NCBI GenBank assembly: GCA_000320605.2
Contig: KB445798.1
Location: 955,037 to 1,019,036 of the forward strand
DNA length: 64,000 bases
Reading direction: 5' to 3'
Source of the DNA: Gelatoporia subvermispora B
Taxonomy: Eukaryota > Basidiomycota > Agaricomycetes > Polyporales > Gelatoporiaceae
A program made the position numbers and the translations under genes. The stretch's first letter is position 1. Every line of letters begins with the position of its first letter. This document shows positions 1-10,774 of this stretch, piece by piece. A model generated the notes under the pieces. It did not search any database, was not told the origin of the DNA, and saw nothing but the letters and a program-made list of their open reading frames with translations.

Positions 1-539
1 CATGGAAATGTCCGGTCGATCATCTCATTAACTATCACAGGGGCAGACAACAGTCTTAAGAGACGACGTGTGCATCAGTTGTCCCCAAGGTGCACTCGCG
101 ATCCTCTCGGGTACCAGACCGACCATCGCTTCAGAACCGGAAACCTTGAGCTAAACCCATGCTATTCACGATCTTGCTCGAGCATTGTTTGCGAGCGGAC
201 CAGCTTTGTAGCGACTCTGCTGCTTTTCCCGTGAGTATGCGTTCACGTCCATGCAATCTAGCGCTGAATGGGCTCGAGCAGGATCGACCGGTGTACACGC
301 ATAGTTCTGAGGGCGAGAGTGAACCTTCGCCGCCGCCAGCTACCTGATGTTTCCTATTTTCCAAGTCCATATCGAGTCCAGCAAGCACCGTAGCTGGCAA
401 GCTTAGTTTGCTCATACCCTTTCCCCCCTCAATTCTGGCGTGCTCCAGCTGGTTTCAGTACTCGCCTACACATCCATCTGCGCCCTGCCAACCTGGCGAC
501 GGCGGACTCTGACACACAGACTCCACATTGGTCAGCGAT

Positions 540-1530
540 TTGATGTACATCAAGCTTGGCGTGGACACTGTCTACAGTCAGATGTACGGGCAAGCCGATA
601 TCTCGCCACAGCCCATCAACTTGCGCATCCATCCCCCTAGAGCCCTCACCCTGACACTCGTCGATCTGCCCGGTCTGAAGAAGATCCCGGTTGGTGACTA
701 GCCAAAGAAATTTGGTACTCAAATACATGTCGAAGATGACGTGTATCATCCTGGCCATCATCGCTGCCAACTAGGACCTGGCGAACTTGGACGGTCTTCA
801 GCTAGCACGTGAGGTAGACGTGGATATCGACTCCAACAAGCCCATCATCCTGGCTCTATCTCGCCACAACCTATCAACCTGCACAACTATTCCCCTGATG
901 TCATCACCCCGATGCTCGTCAGTCTGCCCGGTCTGACGAACATCCCGGTCGGTGACCAGCCAAAGGGCCATATTCAAGTACATCTCGAAGACGGCGTGTA
1001 TCATCCTGGCCGTCATTGCTGCCAACTAGGACCTGGCAACTCGGACGATCTTCGGCTGGCGCGTGAGGCAGACGCAGATATTGTATCTAACATGCCCATC
1101 AGTGTGGCACTCGAGCTCAAGCGCAACTTCTCCAAAACCACAGGAGCAAGGCGCAGTACTGCGGCAAACCACTCCTTGCATGGAGGCTCAACGCCGTATG
1201 TATCTCTTCGCTGAGCATTGTTGCGCCCGCTGATCACAATGCAGGCCCCGATGGTGCACATCCGTTCGACGCTGCCAAACATCAAGGGGCACATTCAGCA
1301 GCAGCTGCAGAAATACAACATATGAATAATGAGCCTCAGTGGATCGTTGGGCGATGGCAATCCTACGAACGTCGCCTTCTGCGTCATCACCGAGTTCTGC
1401 TCCGAAGTTTGTACGCTAAACGACGGTAACACCAACGACCCCTCCCTGAATACGCTGTCCAGTGGTGCTCGTATCAGCCAGATATATCACGAGCTGGTCA
1501 ATAACGGTGTCAATGACACCGCAAACTGAC
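540..1530 (+). pseudogene. Dynamin-family GTPase pseudogene (Vps1/Dnm1-like)
   Basis: Broken remains of a dynamin-type large GTPase. Around 650-690 the DNA encodes [14 protein letters not shown], the G3 region, followed by a stop. Around 740-815 another frame gives a IILAIIAAN, stop, DLANLDGLQLAREVD block. Both blocks recur about 258 bp later (G3 near 915-955, second block near 1000-1080), so this piece of the GTPase domain is tandemly duplicated. Further on, HIRSTLPNIKGHIQQQLQKY (about 1255-1320) and then VITEFC, DGNTNDPSLNTL and GARISQIYHELVNNGV (1329-1520) match the dynamin stalk. Frames shift between blocks and stops fall inside conserved motifs, so no product is expected. G1 (P-loop) and the C-terminal GED region were not found. 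The family assignment rests on remembered dynamin motifs and is firm; which subfamily it came from is not settled. Confidence 0.8.
601..1100 (+). repeat. 258-bp tandem duplication inside the dynamin pseudogene
   Basis: The stretch starting at 601 (tctcgccacagcccatcaac) is repeated from about 859 (tctcgccacaacctatcaac) at an offset of 258 bp, which is exactly 86 codons. Each unit carries the same order: a KINL-type strand, the LPGL motif, VGD, and an ILA-IAAN block. The copies have drifted by substitutions and small indels, so the duplication is old, and an in-frame size suggests it may have happened before the gene died. Confidence 0.7.
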
Positions 1531-1846
1531 ATCTGTCTGTGCAACTTTACGGCATGAGACACACTCGACTGTCTCTCGTGAGGATGTCCCGCACACGCTA
1601 TTCACAGCCAATTCTGGCACCTGCTGCGAGCCCTGTCCTTTGTAACGGGTGCTGAGCGTCTGCTCGTGGAATCGAAGGATGGTGAGAACATGAGTATCGT
1701 AAGCGTCCTCTAAGTGTGTCCTCTTCCGCCACTCTCTGATGCTTGCTATCTAACGCAGACGACTGTGTCTTCATCCCCACCTTATTTCACCTTCTTCCCT
1801 TGCTATCTCTGTGTTGAATGATACTGATCTTCTTTTCTACTTGTAG

Positions 1847-3680
1847 CCTTTCACAAACGACTTTCCACGAGCAGATATACATGAACTTCTCTCACCCGAT
1901 CTCTTACACCAGTTGATCAAAGGTACCTTCAAGGACCATCTTGTCTCGTGGGTAGAAGATTACCTCGAGATAGTCCATGGTGAAGAAGGCGCAAAGAAGA
2001 TTCTCACAGACATCGACAACCGGTGAGTAATCCGCACGTGTCGTTTCGTGTGGCGGCGGGCTCAATTGCATTTTGCCAGGATTGCTTCTGCGCCTCCATT
2101 CTCGAACTTGCGGAGGTTTCCGGAAGGCCGTGGCTTCAAGCAGTGGACAGGAGATGACTCCAAAGCTTTGATGAAGGTACGTAAACGGTCTCCTCCAGAC
2201 ACTGGTGATTTGAATGGCTTATCTCCTCTGCTGACAGGTGTGGCTTCCTGCTATTGTTGGCTATGTTCCTTCCAAGATGGTGAAAGCCATCGCCGCTTTC
2301 CTGGATTTTTGTTACCTCGCACGCCGCAATGTCCATACGCCGGAATCCCTCGACGAGATGGACGATGCCCTCAGGCGTTTTCATAGAAATCGAGTCATTT
2401 TCCAGACCACCGGCGTGCGCCCGAAGGGCTTTGCACTTCCCCGTCAGCACTCCCTCGTGCACTACCGAGATCTCATTGTCATGTTCGGAGCGCCCAATGG
2501 TCTATGCTCTTCGATCACCGAATCCAAGCATATCAAGGCGGTCAAAGAACCATATAGGCGATCTAACAAGTACAAGCCGCTGAAGCAGATTGCATACACG
2601 AACCAGAGACTTGACAAACTTGCAGCTCTTCGTGTCGACCTCGAATCCCGAGGCATGCTTGAAGGTTCGGTTCTGGACGAGGCTGAATTGAACCAACGTA
2701 AGTGATCAACCATCCGAACTCTCTTTCCTACCTCACTGATGTTGATCATACTCTCGCAGTTCTGGAAGAGATCCGGGAAGAGGATCCGGAGCTTGCGGAT
2801 TCAATACTCAATGACACGTCGCCAGAGGGTCAAGACCAGTCTCAATCCGGCGATAAATCAGGAAGCAAGGGCAAGAAGCAAGTGCCACCACTTCTCGAAG
2901 ACCCCGGAGATGTTGAGGGACCTACTGTTCATAACTTCACCAAAATGGCTCGAACACCTCGTGCGTCGTAGTATTTTGATCGCAGTTCTGTGATGGTTGA
3001 TTGTATTGTTAGAGCGACAGCACCCTCGTGATTTATACACACTTGCAGCCTATGTCAACCAACCGCGACTACCAGAGCTGACTCGTCGCTTCTTGTACGA
3101 TCAGACTCGGCGAGCTCAGGCTCGTAGTGAGCTGGAAATCCCGTTGAGTGAGTGTCCGAAGGTCAACGGACCCGTCCACGTGTATCACTCAGCCGCAGCG
3201 ACGTACTACGCACCTAGCGATGCATGTGGAGTGGGAGGCATGCATCGCGAACACATACGAGCGACGCCATCGTGGTACGGTGGCGACGCTCGTTTTGATG
3301 TCGTCCTCACCGAGCCGCAATCAGGCAGCGACAGCATCAATGGACTGAGTGTCGCGCGCACCAAGCTGCTCTTCTCCTTCAGACACAAACGTATCAAATA
3401 CAACTGCGCGTTGGTACACTGGTACGAGATCTATGGCAATGCACCGGACGTCAATACGGGTATGTGGACTCTAAGACCCCAATACCATGATCGGCGCCAC
3501 CGGAACCCACACTTAACGGTAATCCGTTTGGATACGGTCCTCCGTGCTGCTCACCTAATGCCGTGTTTTGGCCGATCCGTTGTTAAGCATTTGATCAGGC
3601 CTCATCATAGTCTCGACCGTTTCAAGGCGTTCTATTTGAACAAATATGCCGATCACCATGCATACGAGGTCACATCGTAA
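1847..3680 (+). mobile_element. Plavaka-type (CACTA-like) transposase, 5'-truncated
   Basis: C-terminal half of a Plavaka transposase, the CACTA-related DNA transposon family common in basidiomycetes. Reading exons 1847-2022, 2080-2176, 2238-2697, 2760-2960 and 3013-3680 gives a continuous frame with no stop. Conserved blocks in order are PFTNDFPRADIHELLSPDLL, RRFPEGRGFKQWTGDDSKAL, HSLVHYRDLI, FGAPNGLCSSITESKHIKAV, NQRLDKLAA, then YAPSD-GVGGMHREHIR-TPSW, LLFSFRH and FYLNKYADHHAYEV before the stop at 3678-3680. All four introns are GT-AG and 52-62 nt long. The first exon is preceded by a good acceptor (ttgtag, 1841-1846), but the expected N-terminal transposase sequence is not upstream; dynamin relic DNA is there instead. 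I saw no CACTA/TAGTG terminus, so the element is probably immobile although its 3' half is well preserved. Confidence 0.85.
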
Positions 3681-5512
3681 CGGAGCAAGGACTTAGTTGT
3701 TTCGCGTAGCACAACTGCATGTACTTCCGCGGTCTTTGGGAATCCGTTCGAACTATATGTACTTTATCTGTCTTTTCATTCTATTGGCGCGAGAGTAGTT
3801 GCAAAAAGTCACGGGCCATATGCGAAAGGACGAAAAGATGAGAGGCCCATGATAGTTCGGGCGGCCTACTATCCAAATCGGCTCGTCTTATGTACTTTTC
3901 ACACTTTTTCATCTATTGTCGGCGTCTATAGCGCAAAATAGTCCACATAGCAACCCAAAAGTGTGCGGCAGACCAAAAAGAAGCATGGTACATTCTGCTG
4001 ATGAGGGCGTCTCCGACCCATATTGCAGCCTCTCTCTAGCACGAGGCGTTATTTAGAGCAGATGAAGCACATCTAGCGTCCAAAGCGTGATCTACGTAGC
4101 ACACATAAACGCAGAATTTTCACTATGCAGAGTGGAAATGGGGAAGGTATAAATTTTGCAAGATATAGGTACATACAGCAACAATGGCGCGGGCGCGGAT
4201 CGAACACTAGCGCTCCGTAAGGGAGAAGCGCTCGAGACTCCTCAGACAAACTCAGACCCTCAGAACGATTTCAGACGCGTCAGGCGCGTTCAGTACACGG
4301 ACGCTTTGCTGATGCACCCCTACGCCTTGAGTTGCTCATGGTAGGGCAGAGAAGATAACTGCAACGAACGACCTACATGCTAGTTCCTCGAGCAGCGGAG
4401 CTTGTCCTGGAGCATAATCATCCTGAACCTGGGACAATGCACCCTGATAGCGCCATATATATTTGCTGTGTACGTTCTACCGACGGGATTGACCAGAGGG
4501 GAGAGATTCATTGCTTCGACAAAGCAAACCCGACGTGAGTCATGGCTGGCCTCAGCGGAAGTGGGGAAGGAATGTACAAAGAGCACAAGGCATCGGCGAT
4601 GGTGAGTCTCAAACACGGGTCACTTGAGGTGACCAGGTGCATCGGCTGACTATACGCACGGACAGATTATTTATGGAAATGGGTAAGCTTCTACAAAGCG
4701 GGGTACAGGTGGATCTAGTGGAAGATTGGGGTAAGAGGCGAGGGCATTCGTTCGCGCTTACGTGCATCGAATCAGGGAGATTGCACGTTTATCCCCTCGT
4801 CACGACGCTCACGTTTGAACCTTGCCATATTTCTCGAGGTCTCAGCCGCCAAAAGCCCTGGTCAAGCACTTCATTTACTAGCAGAAGAAATTCATCTATC
4901 TCTATATTCTTTTCCAATCGTATCCCTTCGCAATGGCCAACCATGACTCGTGTCGACCCCCCTCTCGTGAGAATCCCCCGCAATGGTACCTCACCCGCGC
5001 AAAGTGTTTCCCGCCCGGTCCACTGGGGTTTAACACACCAATGGTCCCGGAGGATTCACTGGCTATTGCGACGACAAGTGTCTGCTTCTCTACCGAAGTA
5101 GATCGTCTTCATGGAGCGGGACACCGCGGTGCGCATGACGTACACCATCCGCGTCATCTGAGAGGGGGAGAAGAGGGAAGATTGCGAACCTCGGTGCGAG
5201 AGAGGTCGGACGAGGAGCTGCGTGTTCCGTCTTCCTGAACGCGCAAGGTTCATACTTTCCTAACGGGTCTCCTGGTATACACGAGGCCGGTTGGTTCAAT
5301 TGATAGCATCCCGCAGCGTCCCACTTACTCGTGGACTTGCTGTCGGGTCTCTCCACTCATTGGCAAAAGCGGTGCCTGTGCCTACCAGTGCGCACTCCGC
5401 TGCGATTCGATGGTCCCGGTGGATGGCGAGCGAGCAGTGTATTTAAATCACTTGTGCTCCACCGTGCCGTCAGCACCACCACCTCCGAGCTATCGCAATA
5501 CCCACCTTCAAA
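3681..5512. other. Gene-poor stretch with no supported gene
   Basis: This follows the Plavaka stop and may include the element's untranslated 3' part, but no terminal repeat was recognised. Open frames at 4156-4344, 4402-4605 and 4637-5101 show no family motif, no coherent splice pattern and no coding bias. A segment at about 4190-4250 resembles a decayed antisense tRNA 3' half (see findings). Confidence 0.5.
5435..5450 (+). promoter_or_regulatory. TATA-like box before the Cys/His-rich remnant
   Basis: The sequence gtatttaaatcac lies about 65 bp upstream of the ATG at 5513, followed by a short purine-poor leader. Its position fits a core promoter, supporting the view that the remnant downstream was once a gene. 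This is inference from spacing alone. Confidence 0.3.
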
Positions 5513-5714
5513 ATGTGCCGACATGTTGTCACGTACGCCGAGTTCAACTGCGGCCACCAGTACCCCTTGCGTAGGGAACAGGTCTTTGCCAGCTCCGCGT
5601 GCCCCGCCGCCCCAGCTCATGACGTCACTAGGTAGATTGCAATCGCTCATGGTGTGCGCTCAGCGTGAGCCACAATCTGGACGAGCATGACCATCAACAA
5701 TGTGCGACTCAGTG
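5513..5714 (+). pseudogene. Remnant of a small Cys/His-rich protein gene
   Basis: From the ATG at 5513 the frame reads MCRHVVTYAEFNCGHQYPLR and continues with two more cysteines to a stop near 5636. A second frame then gives DCNRSWC and HNLDEHDHQQC (about 5638-5714). The pairing of an MC-x-H-V start, a CGH-x-YP motif and later D-C-N and HDH-x-x-C segments resembles short cysteine/histidine-rich proteins that are frequent and unnamed in agaricomycete genomes. The frame change between the two halves suggests a broken gene; an unrecognised intron is the alternative. No function is known to me. Confidence 0.35.
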
Positions 5715-7066
5715 AGTAGACTAGCGAACCGCCATGGACGTCGCTCACGGTCCTCCAGGATGAACCCTGATCTCAACCTTGTCATGCCAGGCTTCTCATA
5801 CTCACATCCGTGCAACTCTTGCCTCGGGCTGCCCGTGGTCCCCGGAAACGGCACCAGTGGACTCCACGCTCACCAGAACGGGTCAAACTCGGACGACGAG
5901 GACGACGACGAACAGTCAGATGAGAGCAACGAGCCGGCTGGTGAGAACGAAGGGCATGAGGCTTGATGGTTTTGACTTTGAGATGGCTACCCAGATTCTC
6001 TTGGTCGATCGTAACGAATGTACAACAGTGGCACAAGAACAAGACAGATCGACTTGCGTGTTCATGGTCGGCGCATAGCCCAAATATGTGGCATGTGCTG
6101 ATGTGCGGATTATCGAAGTTACGATGGCGGTATGTCTCTGTCTGAACTGAAAATTGGGTGATGCCTCGCTGGACGGTGTCTCTAGCTCAGCAACACCCGA
6201 GCGCCGAGTGGCGTGATGACTGCAAGGCAGTGCAAGCTATTGGCGTCGATTAAGCTTCGGAAGCTACTTAACGTGAACGTGGCGGGCGCCATAACTATTT
6301 GTTCGCTGTGGTGCTGAACTGTGAACGGCGCCACTAGAAGTCGTACTGCTGACATGACAGGGCACATACTTTGCTAACCACACAGCACTGAATCCGGAAA
6401 TGTAGGCTACTAACTAGCTAGGCGCGTACTCGACAGATTCGCTTGCTGAAGTGAGCAGTGTCACTTCATCAAGTTCATCTCCACATGTACCGTGACTCGT
6501 GGACAACGGACGTTCAGTCTGATCAATGATGAGAATGGCATCGAGACATTGTGATGTACACAGGCACTTGTGTGCCAATTTTGGTGACTCGTGGAGTAGA
6601 TAGAAACATGTTCAAGTCAAATCACCGATCATACAGGCAACGGTAGGGATGCTACAATTCGGATTCAGGAAGCTAGACTGTAGCAGCCTACACCTAGATG
6701 ACAATTGTACAGTGCATAAATTGACGAGGACAACGGTATCATGCAAACAATGATATAACACATCAACAGGGAAACGACCGAACATACTGCATGGGCCAGC
6801 TGTAAGGGGAGAGTAGCAGAGGGGCTGGTTCGGGGATATGTATGTGCGAGCTGAACGCATTATCAGAAATAACAGGCAAACAATCAAACCAGTCGCAAGA
6901 TTCGTGGGGCAGCATAAACCGTTCGTGACAAAGGGAGAGGTCTTGGGGCGTGAGACATGCTGTCAACGGGTCGGATTGGGACAATCGGTGCCCTCGATGG
7001 CGTAGGAACTCGGTTGCTGAGATATCCTTCCCCTTCCTGAGCATGGTCTCTTCCTCTCTACGATGT
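5715..7066. other. No supported gene; downstream flank of the velvet gene
   Basis: Frames at 5779-6078 and 6763-7221 lack family features; the second is partly antisense to the last velvet exon. At 6294-6310 there is one copy of a dispersed short motif, atttgttcgctgtgg, shared with 9.39, 10.82, 42.96 and 56.28 kb. Confidence 0.45.
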
Positions 7067-8541
7067 TTAGGGTGACTTTCTTTTCCCAGCGCGCTTGCTA
7101 GTGGACGGAGGCTCATCCACTGGCGAGTCATCACGCAGATAGGGCAGGGCATCCGTAATCTCGGAAGCGTCGGTCTTCCGTCGCTTGCGTTCGCGTGCGC
7201 GGATGTTGGTCCGGATGCCACTCATAGAAATGACCTGTTGTGTTCAAGTTGATTGGGGGGGAGCACGAAGAACTGAAATATATGATCTTACCTTGGTCAG
7301 ATCGGTAGATGCATGCAAACCTGGAAATCCCTTGGTAGAGTATACCTTGAATGGCTGTCCAAAGCATTCTGCAATCACAGGGTTCGACCTAGAACCTGCA
7401 GCTTGCGCAAAGATGTAAAAGACTCGATATCGCAAGAAGAACATTCCCTCCTGTCTGGCTGCCACATCCTGGCCCCCAACTGTCAGAGCAGTGGATATTC
7501 AAGGGGTACAGACTTACCGAGAAGACAAAAACAGCCGAACGCCGTCCTCGTAGGTCTATGATCGAGGAATCCTTGAAGGTCGTCCCAGCGAGAAGATGTG
7601 TACACATCGAGATTGCTCTGACCGGTCTGTCGCCATAATACGCTACAACATCCGTCGAGTATGGGTTGCTTTCATGGGCGTTGTAGACATCAACTGCGCG
7701 CATCGCTGGGGCGGAAGAAGCTCCAGGAATCGAAGGAAACTCAGGGTGGAATATAGCCTGAGCCATTGTTGCAGAATCACCGGGGTCTCCGGGTGACCTT
7801 TGAGCGCCCTGCGTAGAATCGGAAGGCAGCATACGTGAGATATTCGCACTCGACGACGCTTCCACCTGATCGGCGCCTCCCATGAGTGAAAATGACGGGG
7901 GAAGTGGTGGCGGGAGGACACAGGAGATCGATAATGGAGCCGAGGTCCAGGATGCTGGCGCGGGAGCGTGTATGATGGGCGCAGGGACGATCGATCTCGT
8001 GCCCGCGGCCTCTTGCGTCTGTTCAGCCTCCATAGGCACTGGTAGCGGCTGCGATCCATCACTCTCGCCATCGCTTGGCACGGGGAAGAGGTCAAGATGA
8101 CAGAGGAAGCCGTAGCTCATGACATCGCTGAATCGCCCGCTCAGCACACACAGCGTCTGACAGCAGGGATGATCACATACTCGCACGACAGTATCTCCTC
8201 CTCGCATGAGTTCTGTATATCCTGGTTGAAGACCTCAAAAAGCCTCATCTGCACGATAGGTGGTGGATCAAGCGGCCTCCGGTCTTTGCGCACATATCTC
8301 GATTCAGGGTGCGTCAGCCGCGACAGGCAGAAGACAGAGACACCGAGTTGGTCCTTACTTGCGACCCAGATCAGCCTTCTGCACCTCGACGAGCTGTGCA
8401 CGAATCTTCCGTCCCGCAAATGGTCCCGAGGTGTACGTTACAGGTGTATCGATGTCGGAGAGGCCAGGCCCAGGCCGAACGCGCTGCACAGCACGGTAGT
8501 TCGTATGAGCCCGCGCCACGTAACGAGAGAACGCACCAGTT
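7067..8541 (-). CDS. Velvet-domain transcriptional regulator, VelB-type
   Basis: Velvet proteins are fungal nuclear regulators with an NF-kB-like DNA-binding and dimerisation fold that tie development to secondary metabolism. Minus-strand exons read 8541-8359, 8297-8181, 8127-7518, 7468-7292 and 7234-7067, with phases that agree at every junction and stop at 7069-7067. The first half of the domain is VTYTSGPFAGRK, QLVEVQKADLGRK, then RKDRRPLDPPPIVQMRLFEV and SYGFLCHLDLFPVP. The second half is CTHLLAGTTF, FVFSDVAARQEGMFFLRYRV, AECFGQPFKVYSTKGFPGL and ASTDLTK, ending in a basic tail with RARERKRRK. A Pro/Ser-rich insert of roughly 140 residues splits the domain, the arrangement known from VelB. 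The first-exon frame has no ATG before an upstream stop; a further 5' exon joined at the acceptor tctag (8542-8546) fits the phase but was not found, so the start is open. The intron at 8298-8358 ends in gag. Confidence 0.88.
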
Positions 8542-8545
8542 CTAG

Positions 8546-9344
8546 AGACATGGCATAGCCGACGGGTAAGAGAGACTGTGTCGCGAGATTACAGACGATT
8601 ACAGCTGAATGGGTATTGCGGCTATGAGCATGCCAGGTACAGAAAGGGTGGGGTCGCTGAGGCGCCGGGTAGAAGCTTCCAGGCTACGCTCGCAGCATCG
8701 TTTCGTAAATCCGCGAACATGCCTAGTTCGTCTGTAATTACTTTCTGTTGGCTCATTGCGGCATCTTGTTTACATGCTGAAATCGCCAGACATCGAAGTC
8801 AGAGCTTCCAATGCGAAAGATTTTTATGCAGCATACGCTATGACATCATCCCACTCCAAAATAGCTACAGCACTGTTCGCAGGTTGGATCCCGTGAGGAA
8901 GCGTATACGCAGGTGTGCTATGTTGTGGCTAAATCTAACTAGTGTTCTGATGCGCGCGACAAATTACACTCGGACTCAGCTAGACGTAACATCCTATGTT
9001 TTCGTTCCGTTCCTCACGGGTGACCGCATAACAATATATCTAAGCATGGGCGGTGCCGCTGTGGAGATTTGCAACATTGCCACACACTGGACTACCTGAA
9101 TAAACGTGGTCGACACCTCGCAGTGAACTCTCGACGCCGAAAGCGGGCGGCACAGTTTCAGCAGTCGCTGACTCGCTAGCAACCTATTCGCCGACTGCGA
9201 TTAGGAGTCTTGAGTAATAATCAAATCAATTTGGTTTTCGATATACAGCCATTTACAACTCTTTAGCTGCACGGATGTTGATACTGAGCAAGCATGGGCC
9301 AAGGTGCAAGCAGGGAATGAGTATCATGCAGCCACGCTGGTATT
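8546..9344. other. Upstream region of the velvet gene, no supported gene
   Basis: The missing first exon and promoter of the velvet gene should lie here. A 173-codon plus-strand frame at 8578-9099 has no recognisable domain or coding character and was not accepted. Confidence 0.4.
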
Positions 9345-9830
9345 AGACGCTCAGCGGTGGAGCACGTGAAATTATCTGAGCCACAGCGAACAAATATTTG
9401 GCCCTTGACGAAATCTGCGTTGCCGAGCGACAGTCACAATGGTTCTGACAGGTTCTGACTTGTTGCGGTGTCACCGGATATGTCTGTCCCTCTTTCTCTT
9501 ACCCTCATTGCAGCTCGCTGGCATTCTCCATTCCTATATGACGCCTAGCTCTTGGTCCTCGATTTCATCGCATGCACTATATGTTTTAGCCATTACCACA
9601 CAGGCGCATCGCAAGGTGTGACCTTGGCCGTGTGTGCAAGGCACTAGCTGGGCTGGTGGAATGACAAACTTTAAAGCACGCCATCAAGTTCAGTATATAT
9701 CTTGTGCCACTGGGAGGCTATTGCTGCAAGGGGCATGGACGCTCGCTAATACCAAGTCGACTGCCACCGACGGTCTGGTGTCATCCCCCGCCCCACACAC
9801 GCTAGTCACACTGCTTCTTCGCAAAGGGAT
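9345..9830. repeat. Direct repeat, copy 1, beside the velvet pseudogene
   Basis: Shares scattered but collinear blocks with 10775-11345: ccacagcgaacaaatatttg (9381-9400 and 10816-10835), ggttctgact, the CATCAA-GTTCAGTA region, attgctg-aaggggcatg, and accaag-cgac-gccaccga followed by gtctgg. Order and orientation are the same in both copies. The copies differ by many substitutions and indels. It abuts the point where similarity of the velvet pseudogene to the intact gene ends. I do not recognise the element. Confidence 0.6.
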
Positions 9831-10465
9831 CCAAGATCCAGGGAGGTGGCCCGACAGCCTTTGTGATGTACACAAATTCTGGCGCTGCACTCACAATGCC
9901 CTCTTTTCGCGACATTCCTGAAGGCGACTCTTGCTGACTATCACCGCTTTTACTTTCGCGTGGCACCGGGAACACGTCGATATGACAGAGGAAACTATAG
10001 CTCATGACATCGCTGCGTCGCCGCGTCAGCACACACAACACTTAATAGAGCAGGGACTGGCGAAGCATACTCAGATGACAGTATCTCCTCTTCATATTTC
10101 CTCTCAGACCCTTCGTTGAACACCTTAAAGAGCCTCTACTGCACAATTGGTGGTGGATGGAGCGACATCCGGTCCTTGCGCGTGTCTCTGTGGCGCGTTC
10201 AACGTCACCACAGATGCCAATACCAAGCGATCATAGCGTTCACTTGCGACCCAAATCAGCCTTCTGCACTTCCACAAGCTGTGCTCGAGCAGTCCTGCCC
10301 GCAAACGGGGTCAAGGTATATGTTACAGCTCCGCCGACTTTGGACGGGTCAAGTCGAGGCCGGACGCAATGCACGGCAGCGGTGATCGAAGCCAGCACTC
10401 TTGCTACCTCTGCTGTCTTGCACAGCGAACTCGAGGGCGCCCTAATTTAGGAGCTACGGCATAGC
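9800..10465 (-). pseudogene. Degenerate velvet-gene copy
   Basis: A second, broken copy of the VelB-type gene next door. On the minus strand it keeps VTYTLTPFAGRTARAQLVEV and QKADLGRK with a donor after the lysine. Then comes HPPPIVQ followed immediately by a stop codon, RLFKVFNEGS, YEEEILSSEY and DVMSYSFLCHIDVFPVPRES. In the intact gene the matching sequence reads PPPIVQMRLFEVFNQ, so the methionine codon has become a stop. Similarity fades after a Pro-rich segment near 9810, and the whole second half of the velvet domain is missing. Similarity also reaches into sequence upstream of the first shared exon (10440-10465 against 8515-8555), showing a DNA-level duplication rather than a retrocopy; introns are kept. 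Confidence 0.8.
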
Positions 10466-10774
10466 AGAGCATTTGAGAAGATCGGAATCGTAGAGAAGGA
10501 TAGGGGACGTGGACAGTGGAGGTTCCCGCTGTGGGGCAGCATCGTGAATGTTCGTATAGGTTCTGCTGCGAATGCGAGGCAGCGAGACTTGTCCAGTTCC
10601 GAGTCTCGAACATGTCTATGTCGATTGCTACAAGCTTACGACTCTGAACTATCATGTTAGTTTACATCCTGCAGATAGCTGGACATGATGCATGGCAGTC
10701 CAAGCTCCCTCCCCCACTGTACGTTATAGTGGGCAAAGAGGACAGAGCCTCGGCTCTCGGCCTTCCAAGGCACA

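Noticed and set aside
8578..9099. 173-codon plus-strand open frame beside the velvet gene
   Set aside because: No domain or coding bias; it lies in the 5' region of the minus-strand velvet gene and contains mixed, unstructured residues. Probably chance.
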